Shown piece by piece: positions 14,350-27,022 of a stretch of DNA of 64,000 nucleotides (its first letter is position 1; each line of letters begins with the position of its first letter). This stretch comes from Elysia chlorotica (lineage: Eukaryota > Mollusca > Gastropoda > Plakobranchidae), in assembly GCA_003991915.1 (NCBI GenBank), contig RQTK01000940.1, forward strand, positions 131,427 through 195,426. The letters run 5' to 3'. A program made the position numbers and the translations under genes. Under the pieces are notes generated by a model, which was not told the DNA's origin, searched no databases, and saw only the letters and a program-made list of their open reading frames with translations.

Positions 14350-14430
14350 CGCGAACCTGACTCGTCTTGTCCAAAGTCAGGGTCCTCATCGCGAACCTTA
14401 TTCGTCTTGTCCAAAGTCAGGGTCCTCAAC
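14350..14430 (+). repeat. Tandem duplication, ~41-bp unit
   Basis: Two copies of cgcgaacctgactcgtcttg and tccaaagtcagggtcctca (second copy cgcgaaccttattcgtcttg). Confidence 0.85.
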
Positions 14431-15718
14431 ACCCTACAGACCTCCAGCCCTCCCGACCCTCAGAGCTCCAGGTCTTATGGTCTCCACTCTCAACTCTTAA
14501 CATAACGAGACAGACTGTGCACATAGTACTGGTTTACGGGTTTAGACGCGCATTGCTTATTGGTCTGCTTCAAGATTTGAAATGTCAAAGTGAACATTAT
14601 TGAAATTCCTGATTACAATCTAGACCTCAGAGGCCTAACTAAAGGCAGCACAGCAGGAAATATGTTAATAAAACAATGCGTACTCTTTAATTTGGTAGAT
14701 ATTTCGCTTTTTTTTAACAACGATACACTCGCACCTTCAATAAGATTAAAGCAAACAGCTTAATTGGTTAAAACAACTATCAGATTCATGATGTTAAAGA
14801 AGAATAGCTATAAATAAACAAATAACCAAGAAAAGGTTATTTTTTCTAAAATGATCCTATAAAAAGATTGTCTTAAATTGGCTTATGCTTCTTTCTTGTA
14901 GAAAAAAGAGAACCATTTATGAAACCGAGGAGAACTACTTTAAGGATTCCACACGGTGTGCTTAAAGTGTGGCTTCATTATGAGAGTTCAAAGACTTCAA
15001 AAGACTATGAGTAGGATAAGGTAAGAGAAGAACGAGAGCAAACAAGAAGACAGAAGAAGGTATAAGAGGAAAAAGACGAATAAATAGGGAAAGTACGAAA
15101 GACGAATAAGCGAATAGAAGATTGCGTTTAAAAAACGCGTCGTAAGAAGTTCGTTTTACACATAAAAGGTTATCCTGACTTTCTTTAGACGCATGCATAC
15201 ACGATTGTTTTTAAGAAGTATAAATTTCAATCTCTACGCAGGTAAAATTAAGAAAACAACAATCTCCTTTCGAAATAGAAAATAAGTGATTAAAAGAAAA
15301 AAACTACAAAACATTTAAGGGAGTCCGCAGCTCGTGTTTACAAAGGTGGCTTGACATTCTTAAGTTTTCGCCCCGTTCACTTTTGTCTCCCAAGAACTTG
15401 TGGACAAAAAAAGATGTAGGGCCTAACACCAAAATAAGTTTTCTTCCACTCGTGCATTAGATTTCACCAGGAATGGGGAGAATGAACTTACATAGGACAT
15501 TAATGACCCTGAACCGTGACTTTTAGTAGTTAGAAATTAATCCTATGGAATGTAGAATGTTTACTGAAATTCAATCTTAATGAAGGTTATGTTTGGGAGG
15601 CAAGCCGCAGGTTACTTGTACTACTTCATGTCTTCTTGGACAGTACGTGAAATAGACACCAACTCTGAAATCGCGGTGTACCTACGTGTTCAAACGGCAA
15701 TCGACAAAACGTGTTGTT

Positions 15719-15845
15719 GCTTAGCGTCCAACTGTATATGCTTTATTATGGACGGGCCGCAAGACTAGCGTCTGACAAGTTTATGTGCTACCTATACCAC
15801 ACAGCGACAGTGCCCGATTAGATTAAACTGACACCGACCAGCAAT
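15719..15845 (-). mobile_element. SINE tail fragment, minus strand
   Basis: The + strand reads agcgtccaactgtatatg, tttattatggacgggccgc, aagactagcgtctgacaag and attaaactgacaccgacc, the reverse of the SINE body and tail. The head is absent and the middle is shortened. Confidence 0.75.
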
Positions 15846-16697
15846 CGACAAAGATAGGAGAGACAGGCGAGACACCTAGAAAGTTGTACGTAGTTTTGAA
15901 AGAATGTTCCCTCGTGCAGTAAAAGTTCATGTAATTAACTTTTGAGATTAACAGGACACGAAATTAGATCTACTATGACAATACATCCGAAAAGCTACGA
16001 CCTAAGATTATGTATTTTGAGGTGGGTTTGTAACCACTATTTTCAAAAGCGTCAAGTTGTTGTTTTTAGTTGATAGATGCTTTTTTCACATTATTTTATA
16101 CATATTTTATTAAAAAATAATTTTAAAAATTTTAATTCAATCTTTTCTGTAAGGTTGAAAAATAGTTCACTGTCTCAAACTCTCCAACGTATTTTAATTT
16201 ATGCCGTATAAAAATACCTGTTTAGTTATTGTTCTAGTCGTCTTTCTTTTTCTCTTCTAACATGTCAGTATATATATATATATACTAACGATATTGATTT
16301 AGAACCACCTCTGTGCCACTCCTTTCTGGTCTAAGAACCAAATAATGAGAGGGCACCTAAACATGTCGTATTATCATTGAAGCTTTTCTGAGAGACCAAT
16401 TTAATTGGTGTCTTGCACGCGAGGTAAGTGTAATACATTTATACATGACACTGTTTCATAGAAAAGGTAAGAAAGGAAAATATGTTGATGCTGATTCTAT
16501 GGGTGAAGAAACTAAAGGAAAATACTAGCCAACTGATGGGGAAGTTACTTGTTACTTGTTAAACACTCATGTCTCGGTGGGGTTGATGCTCTTTTTTTTT
16601 AAAGCCCACAAGTCGGGGAGGTTAAAAAGACTGCGAAAGTTTTGGTTTGCATTACATGTACTAGTTTTCAGTATGACAAGATTACGAGGAATAGAGC

Positions 16698-16865
16698 CAG
16701 AGAGAGAGAGAGAGAGAAAGAGAGAGAAGTTGGAGAGAGTGAGAGAGGAGTTGGAGAAACATACATATAGACAGCCAGCCAGATAGACAGCCAGCCAGAC
16801 AGACAGACATACAGACAGACATACAGACAGACTGGCAGACAGACATACAGACAGACTGACAGAGA
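16698..16865 (+). repeat. (GA)n and (GACA)n purine-rich microsatellites
   Basis: GA-rich 16698-16755 passes into cagacagacatacagac-type GACA/GATA repeats to 16865. Confidence 0.9.
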
Positions 16866-19800
16866 GGAAGCGGGAGAGGGGGCGGGCAGGGAAAGAGAAA
16901 TAGTTTTGGAGAGGTCGGCATGATGTTAAAACATCCTATTTCTATGCATTTACACTGCTGTACATCCACGGTGATTCAAAAATGGAGTTATGTGGGAGGT
17001 TTCACAAAAAGAACAACAGACATAGAAATTTAGAGACGTAACAAAAAAGAGAAAGTTTGAGTTACAGGAAATGAGTGAGAGATAGGTTTTCGAAAGAAAG
17101 ATTGGATGGTAAACTATGGGGCAAGGATAAAATGGGTTTTATAACTGGGTAAGAGTGACAGAGAAAATCAGATGAAGAGAGCACCAGCAAAAGATAGAAT
17201 AAAAGAGACAGAGAGATTGAGAGACAGAGACAGAGAGAGGCAGAAAGAGATAAAAGGAGAGAGACAAAAAGAAAGAGCTGATATTCAACGCGTTCGTCCT
17301 GCAGTATGGTATGTCAATTTTGTCTTGGTGTCTAAAGCAAACTTTGGCGTTTGGTGACACAGACGCCCCAATCCCATCTCTCTACGCAGCAGCACTAGCA
17401 GCATCAGCTGTCTGAGGCGGGGATGGACCCACGGGGTTGCTCGTGCATTTACACGGAGCTGATGTTAGTTCTTAGATTCAGTGAACTTAGAGATGAGAGA
17501 GATTCTTTTGGTGTTTTTTTGTGGGGGCTTTTTTCTGTCTGTAACAAAGTTTCTATAGTTTGTATCATACAAAAGGCCTGTTATGATTCAGATTGAAATG
17601 GCAACTAAGATGAAGAAAATGCGCGAATATTTTGAATCGATTAATCCATTTAGTTCAAAATATGTTACACTACTGAAGGGTAATTTACTGCATGCGAATT
17701 TCTATACCTTGAGATTTCGTTGCCTTGATCAAATCCATTTGGTGGTTCAAATTGGTGTTCTAAATAATATAAAAATGAAGGCGTTTTACTGTTTGGTGCA
17801 AACATATGAATTAGATATTAATCATATCGTTGACTGACGCGACAGTTGATAAATTTTCGCGTTCTTTTTGTTACTGCAGAAAAACAATTTTTTTAATCAA
17901 ACCATCCTGTTTTATTTGTTTTTTATTTGTTGATGTTGGGTTTTTGTTGTTTTTTTAAGTAGTTTTTTTGCTACAAGACATTAAATCAGTCACCGACTAC
18001 AAGCAAAATTGCCTAAGAGTCTAAGTAATGAAAAGTTATCGTGGTACAACTTTCACAAAACATGCAACGCGAGAAAAAGGAAGAAAATTAAGAACTGTTG
18101 TAATGTGATCAACTCAATGCATCGATGCAAGAGCGAGCAGGGCCTCATCAATCCTCTGTTAGGACGGGCAGGGGACTGGGCCGCTCTGTCAAGCCAACAT
18201 CCAGGTGATAAAGGTGAGGCTCGCGTGACGCTCTGATGCTACTACCTCCACCAGTGCATCCATCCGACTCGCAGTCTAGCAGTCTCGCACACGGCTAAGG
18301 GACATGCAAGAAAATGTCAGGGGGCGCAGAGAAAGAAAAAAAAGTAGAGAAAGAGAAGGAGGGAAAGGAGAAAAATTGTGGGTGAGTTATAAGATGAGCT
18401 TGAGAGGAAAAAAATGTTTGGAGAGGACGAGGAAGGTGAATTTGTGTTATACATTGTAGTTTTTCGAGTTGTTGATCGTGCTGTAAATTGAGTCGATATG
18501 GCGTAAAGAAGGAAAGTAAATCCAATGGTTTGGGAAAATGGCATATAAGGCTAATATAAAGAAAAAAAAACAGAGAGAGACAGAGAGAGAGAGAGAGAAC
18601 GAAAGAAAGGGGGAAGAGAGAATAAATAAATCAATAAAGAAGGACAAATAATTGAGAATAATATTTTTTTAAACAACAAAAAACAAACAAGCAAATATAA
18701 AATGCAAAATTTCTAGTAACAATCTTCCTAAAACGGTACTCTGCTATTTAATGCTTTAAAGTGTTTATTTTGATGATATCACTGTTATCAGGGCAAGCAG
18801 CATTTAAGCCAGGAATTTCAAGCTAAATTGGATTTTTATGAGTTAACAATAACACAAAAAGTGAAAAACGGGGCCAGTAACAATTATTTCCAATCAATAT
18901 GGAAACATTCCGGAATTCCAGGAAAATGTGTCATTGCAACATATAACACTTTGTGGAATTTAATCCATCGAACATTAAGAGAGTCGATTTCTGGTTGTCA
19001 ACAAAGACCTCCAATATTCTAATTAATTTTTATGGATACCAACTTTTCTGATTAAGATAAGCGTTGCCTTATTTTTTAAAGATAGCCATTAATTTTGTTT
19101 CATTATAAACATCACTTTTTATGGTGCACCGAACACAATTTTTGTATGTTATCTTAAAAGGCCCTTAACACCATCATTAAGAGTGATATTTTTAATATTG
19201 ACTCCTAGAAATTACTGCAACTTCTATTAGAAAATCACATACGAACGACAACGTCAAACCGGTGACAAGAACAGATTTTTTAATACAATAAAATCAGAGA
19301 GAGAGGTGAAAACCGCCAGTCACCATACTGTGGTGAGTACTGAACCAGAAATATTTTAACAGGAAAAAGGAATTAAACGAAGTAAACTGTAAACGTGAAC
19401 TGTCACGGGAAATCCTGGTAATTGACAAAAGTCCCCGGGGACCTGGTCTGGAAGCCTAGAGCTATATCATCAACACGGCGGTAAATTGGAGCCCTCAGAC
19501 GCTCTGTCGATCCAGACAGCTCGCTTAGGAGATAATAAAGACGTGGCCTGTTTCAGTTCCCTTCTTGAAATAATGATGTTGGTTACTGCTAAGCATTAAA
19601 GGTCCAAAAATTTTTCAATTAAGGGAAAAAATGAACAGCCCCAAAAATGGATGTAACGTTTTGGAATTGGTGTTGTTGTGTGATTTTGTTTTGTTGTTGT
19701 TGTTTTTTTTTTTGTTGTTCATGCAAGTTAATATTTTATAGTGTCGTTGCTTAAAAATCACAGCTGCTAAAATGTAATGGATGAAGTTTAAAAGAATTTC

Positions 19801-20693
19801 ACCAGTTTCTTAAGGTCCGGGTAGGTATGATTAAATCCAATAATCTAAATACTTGTAATCCGAAAAAATCGATAGCAAAAATGGAAAGAATAAAAGAAAA
19901 ATATTCGCTAACTTTCATCTACCTCAGGACCAACAGAAGGGACGAAAAATAATTACAACTTAACACACTAGTCTTAAAAGTACAGGTTCTTCTTCGACTT
20001 TTAGAAAATGCATTCGTTAGTATAGAGATGTAATTGATCACAACAACGAAGAGATACATGTATTTCAAAACGCTAGACTAGTGTAAAAGACGCAATAAAA
20101 AACCTCCTTATTACACACCGTGCGCTAAACACGAGAAAACGTTCCCATCCAACTTAAAAATTGAAAAAGATAAATGTCTTTGTTTTTGTAATACAATGGC
20201 GAGGTTATTTTTAAAGCAGCGACAATGTGTATCTTGGTTAGGTCAGGGAAATTAAAAGATAAAATATGGGAGAAAATGCTTGGGGGGAAAGATCAAAGAG
20301 CAAACCTTTTATCCTAGAGCATCTTACTCTTGCCGCTATCTTAAATAAGTCAAAGAAAAGTACTGTTAGAAAAGCAATATAGACATTTTTATGAAGACTT
20401 GTGTTTCTATGGAGTAATTATTTGAAGTATTCTGGTAATTTATATTCTTGTAGCGAGTTATATAAGTTTCTAGGATCTGCGTTTTTGCTTTGGTAGCTGT
20501 TGCTATTGTTTTTTTTTAATATCTTGTTGTTGTTGCTGTTGTTTTTGTTGCTGTTATTGTTGATCTTGTCGTTGCTGTTGTTGTTGTTTTTAATCAAAGC
20601 AGTATTAATCTACTTTATACCCCACTAGTACTATACTGCTTTTCGCACTTGACACAACTCATGAAGTGATAGAATTTGGCGCAGTCTGATAAT

Positions 20694-20893
<200 letters not shown>

Positions 20894-21961
20894 CTCCCTC
20901 CCTCCGTTCCCTCCTGGTTCTCCATGGCGATTTCAATCCACCAATTTGCTGCCTTAAGTCTTTGAAGCTGGTAGTCTTGCGACATCGACCTCTCAGTCTG
21001 AACAAACGTAATTAGCTTCTGGAGACGGGCGCGCTCCCTGCCTTCATGCTTTCTCTCTTCTTTCTTTTTCACTGATTTTTTTTCACTTAAGTCTTAAAAG
21101 GACTCTGGTGTCTTTCATTTTGGCCCAAAAAGAATTTGGGTTTACTTTCTCTTGTACTAATTTAAAACAAATTACCAGAGTTTGTGGTACAAAACTTATT
21201 CCATAGCTCTAGAACCTCACTCTTTAGCAAAGCTGTTTTCTTTCATTCAGTTTTATAAATGGGATCTGCTTTCTTACGATTGCGTCTCACAGAACAAAAT
21301 AATACATTTTGTTGCTGCTTGTTTAACCATCATTTATTATAAAGTGATCTGCAAATGATAACGAACAAAACTTGTATTTAAAAGTGCACGATCAATATTA
21401 TGAAAAAAAAAATTAAAAACGATTTATTGTTAAAGGAAACAAGATGTTAATCTAGCAATAAGATATTATATTAAGAACGTTTAAAGTAACCAATAAGTTT
21501 TTTGTTTGTTTGTTGTTGTGTGTTTTTTTGTTGTTGTTTTTTTTTTTTTTTGTTTTGTAGTATGGCTAAACAGTTACAGGAACAAAATATCAGTAAAACA
21601 TATTGGATATCAAAGATTGAATATTTATTCAAGGTGTTGAAAAGGAGTTTGCTTTAGATTCCGTCTTCTCCTCCATATTGATTTGGAATGATGTGAACGG
21701 CGCGGTGGAGTTCGAGAAAAATAAATCACAGGCTTGGGAAATAGAATAATATAATACGGTATGGCAAAAAATACTCCAGCTTGAAATATCCATACTGGCA
21801 TTTTAGATCCATATTAATGATATCGTTGCGTGATTCGCAGCATTACATTGTACGTTGATATTAAGCGGTGATAAAACTTGATTTCCTTCAATTACAACAA
21901 TGTTTTTTTATTATAGATAATCATGGGAGTCTTAACAAAACAAAGACAAAACAGAACTGAT

Positions 21962-22225
21962 GCATACGTTACGGTATTAGCTTGTCATTTGGAGAGGGAA
22001 CAAAAGATTTCTCCTTTTTCTTTGAAGAGATGGGGTAGAAATGGAAGTGAGAGTATGAGTGAATGAGAAGAATAAGAAGGGAGAGAAAGGGGGAATGCAT
22101 ACGTTACAGTATTAGCCTGTTATTTAGAGAGGGAAAAAGATTCCGCCTTTTTCTTTCGGAGAGATTGGGTAGAAATGGAAGTGAGAGTATGAGGGAATGA
22201 GAAGAACAAGAAGGGAGAGAATGGG
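21962..22225 (+). repeat. Tandem duplication, ~133-bp unit
   Basis: Copies start gcatacgttacggtattagc at 21963 and gcatacgttacagtattagc at 22096, and share gggtagaaatggaagtgaga and gtatgagtgaatgagaagaa. A poly-G run (22225-22241) follows the second copy. Confidence 0.85.
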
Positions 22226-23017
22226 GGGGGGGGGGGGGGGGAAGCAGATAGAAACAGACTGGCAGACAAGCTAAATGGATGGTTGAAAAAGACAAAAAGA
22301 CAACCAGAGAGTCAGACAGATGGACAGACGAAATAGAGAGAAGCGAAGAGAGCGTGAGAGGTTGATAAATAAAGAAAGACACAGGGGAAACAGACAGAGA
22401 GACATAGAAAAAGATAGAGAAAGTTAGGACTTAAAGAGGTGTAAAGAGATTCATGATGATACAAACTTGCTCACCACCGAATTGATCATCGGAGACTAGG
22501 CAGTTAATAAGGATACTAGTTACAAAGGTTCTATTAGCGTACACCCTTGACTTAAAGTATTTTTAGTATAAAAATACGCTTATCCAGGGATCTAACTTTA
22601 CAATGTCGTTGTACTTGCAAACCTAGATATTGTGAAGCTATTGATCAATGTGGATTTCTTTTCATCCTGAGAGGAAAGGCTAGTGTGAGTAAAATAATGA
22701 TATCATATCATAAATTGGAGTGCATGGATGATGAATGATACAAAGAGATGACAATAATAGCAACATAATGGCAACATGAATATTCGTCTGAATGGAGAGA
22801 TAGTTGCCTATGCATTTCTCTTTTAGGTGAAATCAATAGATGCCAAGATCGTAAAAATGTTACAATGAATTATTTTACGTCATGTCTAATAATGATGTTT
22901 CCGTTACACACCCAATATTAAAATATAGAAATTACTACGTAACAGAGGGAGGTGTTTATTTTTTTTATAATAGGACTAACCTATTTTTATATTGTAATTC
23001 ACGTAAAAACTTCATCC

Positions 23018-23034
23018 TCTCCCTCTCCCTCCCC

Positions 23035-23090
<56 letters not shown>

Positions 23091-23182
23091 CTCTCTCTCC
23101 TACACAGACACTTTCCCTCACTATTTCTTTTTTATATATATTTTTATTTGTTCTTGTCTAAATCATTAACTCTTTTTTTTTT

Positions 23183-23216
<34 letters not shown>
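23018..23216 (+). repeat. Two (CT)n microsatellites
   Basis: CT runs at about 23042-23100 and 23187-23216, separated by AT-rich sequence. Confidence 0.95.
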
Positions 23217-23218
<2 letters not shown>

Positions 23219-23487
23219 TCATCTCTTCTCCTCTCCCCATTACTCCAAAACTGCTCCAGCCAACTTTTTTTTAAACAAGACGAAAAACAAACAAACAAAA
23301 ACCAAAAACAAACCCCCCAGCGAAGACCTTATAAAGCTGTCACCTCCATCTCTATCGGACAGGGAGAAGGCGTGCCGTGTACGACCAGGCAGAATCCTCC
23401 ACAGATCGCACTCATCGCAGGCGTCCATCCATCTTAATCCCCCGAAACTGTTAGGCCTGACAGAGGCTCACCACTACATGTCTTGCG

Positions 23488-23550
23488 GTGACGGGGGCCT
23501 TTGCGAAAACGAAGACGACAGGTTAGGGAATCTACACCGTCTAATCATAG
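23488..23550 (+). repeat. Dispersed copy of the 11.4-kb repeat family
   Basis: Contains cctttgcgaaaacgaagacg, acaggttagggaatctacac and gtctaatcatag, matching the end of the 11340-11810 units. It sits about 30 bases upstream of a SINE head. Confidence 0.65.
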
Positions 23551-23582
23551 CTATAATTATACTAAAATTAAGGAACCAAGGA

Positions 23583-23811
23583 TCGATCGGTAGAACATCG
23601 GCTTCCGATGCAAAAGGTCCCGAGTTTAAATCCTGGCTGTTGCGTTCCCTACAATGTGAACGGCTGAGACAGAAGTCATGGTATCCCCGCCCTTTCTGGT
23701 GTGTGGCAGCACATAAAATTGTCAGACGTCCGTCTTGGGGCCCGTCAACAATATAGCCTATATAGTGATGCTGTTGGACGTTAAACCAACCCAACCAACC
23801 AACCAACCAGC
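23583..23811 (+). mobile_element. tRNA-headed SINE, near full length
   Basis: The head has an A-box-like tcggtagaacatcgg and a B-box-like gagtttaaatcc. The body follows, with gtgaacggctgagacag, catggtatccccgccc, tggcagcacataaaattg and tcagacgtccgtcttgggg. The tail is ggacgttaaaccaaccc with repeated ccaa units. The same body and tail recur about fifteen times in this window. Transcription would depend on RNA polymerase III and movement on a partner LINE. Confidence 0.85.
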
Positions 23812-24127
23812 GATCGGAAAACCCCTTTCCCTATGGGGGGATGTGATTATGTTATCAGTATATCGTCTTGAGCATCGCAAAGATTACAATGGCGGAAACA
23901 GGCAACTGTAGGTCATAAACCTTGGAGACGACCTGATCACACAAGTGTGGGCAATTGTGTAAACATCAAAAGAACAACCAGAGCGGATAGATCTCTCCGT
24001 TCTCACTTTCTTTTTCTGTCCCTTTTTCTTTTTTCTTTTTATTTACCTACTTGCGAAGGACACAGATGGCCTTTTATTATAGATCATCCTCGCGACCAAC
24101 TTGTTAGACATGACCCCTTGAGACGCT

Positions 24128-24176
24128 TTTGATCTGTAGGGGTGATGGTGTACTATAGGGGTGATGGTGTACTTGT
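24128..24176 (+). repeat. Short tandem duplication
   Basis: Two copies of taggggtgatggtgtact separated by a few bases. Confidence 0.8.
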
Positions 24177-24604
24177 AGCCCTCCCGCTGACAGTGTACTA
24201 CTGACAATGACAGCATTGATGGTAAAGGTATGTTGTATGGTTGGATGTTACGTAACAACTGAGCTTGCATAAGAAGATTTATAAATAAAATCGTAAGTGG
24301 GACCTTAAAATAAGAACCTCGTGTGTTTTGAAGTAAAAAAAAACACGAAAGTATCGAGAACGAAAAGAAACAGCTACAAAGATAGTGTTAGTAGAAGCAA
24401 AGGTACTTTTACGCATCTTGTGAGGGAATTACACTGCATGCAGTCTAAGTAAAAAATTGTCTGCGTAAGCACACAAAAAATCCGTTAGTGACATTGCGCA
24501 ATGACTGCACTTTAAAAAATTAATGATCTTAGAGGCGCAGTATAATTAGGTGATATACAGAAAAAAATCTATAGAGAAATAGAGACCGGGCAGACAGGCA
24601 TTGA

Positions 24605-24607
24605 CAG

Positions 24608-24667
<60 letters not shown>

Positions 24668-24790
24668 TGAGAGACAGTGACAGACAGTGAGACAGAGAGA
24701 CAGGCAGACAGTGACAGACAGACAGACAGACAGACAGGCAGACAAACAGAGAGGGAGACAAGAACACAGACTGAGACAGAGAGACAGAAT
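24605..24790 (+). repeat. (GA)n and (GACA)n microsatellite
   Basis: A GA run (24612-24645) grades into GACAGA and GACA units up to 24790. Confidence 0.95.
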
Positions 24791-25189
24791 AGATACACTC
24801 TCTCCTACTTCAATAGCTTGCAGGTTTGTAAAGAGGACCCCATTCGGCGACTGGCCCCAAAACGCATAGAGTCTGGCAAAATGTAATATTTTTGTGGTTC
24901 CACACATAGACAGAAGAGGCATGGGCACACCTGGACTTTTGTCTCAAGTGGTCACATTATACTGAGCCCACACCAAGTCACCAACCAGTAGCAGATGGCC
25001 ATTACACCGCCAGGACAACATCTATTTCGCTTCAGTCAGACAGGTGGGCGTAGCAGCTTGCGCCGGTAAGCCTGGTGTTCGATCATTGCGAGATTCAATA
25101 AGCGATCGCCTGGGCCAGTTGTCATGACAGTTAGTCCAGTCAGGTCGGCCTGGTTATATGTCCCAGGTCAGCGATTAGTCGATCCAGGG

Positions 25190-25270
25190 GAAGGGAAAAC
25201 AAAGACAGGTGGGGGAAGAGAAGGGCAGAGATGGAGAGAGGGGAAGAGAGATAGAGAGAAAGAGGAAAAA

Positions 25271-25318
<48 letters not shown>

Positions 25319-25368
25319 AGGTAGGAAGAGGGAAATCAGGAGAAAGAGAAGGAGGGAGAATGAATAAG

Positions 25369-25414
<46 letters not shown>

Positions 25415-25678
25415 AGGTAGGAAGGGAAAGGTAGGAAGAGGGAAACCAGGAGAAAGAGGAGGAGGGAGAATGAATAAGATTGAGAGAGAGAGAGAGAAAG
25501 AATGAAAATGTGAAGTATGGTAAAACCGTATTACACACTATAGAAATGGACAGATGTCATGAAAATGTAGGATGGGGACTGTTTAAAAGGAGGTTGAGTG
25601 GAACAGGTAGGAAAGGAAAAGTAGGAAGAAGGAAACGAGGAGAAAGAGGAAGAGGGAGAATGAATAAGAGAGACAAAG

Positions 25679-25721
<43 letters not shown>

Positions 25722-25810
25722 AAGAGTGAAAATGTGGTGTATGATAAGACCAGATTACATACAATAGAAATGGATAGATGTCATAAAAAAATTAGGATGG
25801 GCACTGTGTA
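25190..25810 (+). repeat. GA-rich minisatellite with complex units
   Basis: Pure GA runs at about 25276-25313, 25372-25409 and 25684-25720 separate copies of gacaggtaggaagaggg, aggagaaagaggaggaggg and gagaatgaataaga (near 25315, 25435 and 25610). A second module, atagaaatggacagatgtc, occurs at 25541 and 25764 with ggatggggactgt following. The array is a higher-order tandem repeat, not a plain microsatellite. Confidence 0.8.
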
Positions 25811-26564
25811 AACCAAGGGCAAAATGAAGGAAAATAATAAGGACATTTCAATGATGAGGGAACACTGTTATGATGCATAGTAAGTCGTTCAAGCCACCAT
25901 CATTGATAGTAATAAGATGTAGGAAAAATAAGTCGGGGGCGGAAGTTTTCATCAGTATTATTGAATAAGAGAGCAAATATAAAATTAAATTTATACACAG
26001 TTTTATCGTGATGACAGACTGGTGTGCTGTATTATATCAGAGAACAGAGCCACTACCAATGATAATAATAAGATGCGGGAGAAATGAGCCGAGACAAATG
26101 GAAGTTATAAAATTTATTAATGAGGAAAAAAGTAAGAGCATATCATGAATGAATACAGATGAAACAATACCGGTTAAATAAATAAACTAATTCTAAAAAA
26201 AAAACGAAACAAAAACACAAAGAAGAGAGTGCCATTCGCGGCACAGACGATCAGCCGATAACGGCCTTTAGAGAGAAGAATGCAGTTAAGCCAATGGGGT
26301 CAGAAGGTCAAATCGATAGAGTGCGCCCCGTGGTAGACAGATGGTGGAGAGGTCCATCTCGCCCTCTAGCCTAATTGGTTTTCCAGAAGTTGAGCCCCCA
26401 CCATCAAACTCTCATCATGATTAATCCAGCGAAACGCTGAAGCGCCCATACATGTCCAAAATGATGTTCTGTTTACTTAGACATTCACGTTGTTTTAAAC
26501 ATTCGTCTACCCATATGCCTTTCTTTTTGCTACATGTGTTTTATCTCGGCTCTGTTACTATCTG

Positions 26565-27022
26565 GTAGCGCTTAAATTTATCAGACGTCTTATCTTTGGA
26601 CCCATTTACAATAAGCCTGGTTAATTGCATTTGGCGTAACAAAACATACATCACCACCGTATCCGTAACATTTTCAGACATAAGTCGTTTACGATATGTC
26701 TAGTTGCTTGCATTCATTTGACATAAACATCATCATCGTCATCAACATCAGACATTAGTCTTGAGACTTTCTATGATATTGCTTGGTTGCTTTAACTGAA
26801 CGTTATGAAGGATATCTCATCCACATCGTATTTGTACAATTGTCAAATACCATTCTTGAGATCCGTTTACAATATAGCCTATTTGCTTGCATTGGGCGCA
26901 AAGAAACAAAACAAAAACTCCATGATGATCCCATATCCGTAAGCTTGCTCAGACAATAGTCTTGAGACCCGTCCCCAATATAACTTAGTGGCTGAAATAC
27001 CAAACCAAACCAAATCAAACCT
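26565..27022 (+). repeat. Five tandem degenerate SINE-tail-like units
   Basis: Anchors equivalent to the SINE motif cagacgtcagtcttggg occur at 26582, 26675, 26749, 26844 and 26950. Each is followed about 20-30 bases later by a version of caatatagcctagttgctt and then cattgggcgtaa-like sequence. Unit spacing is 72 to 109 bases. The last unit ends in ccaaaccaaaccaaatc, the usual SINE terminus. The units differ strongly from each other, so the array is old. Confidence 0.65.

Noticed and set aside
23148-23756. 202-codon open frame, + strand
   Set aside because: Runs from a CT microsatellite through a dispersed repeat into a SINE, so no coherent protein is encoded.
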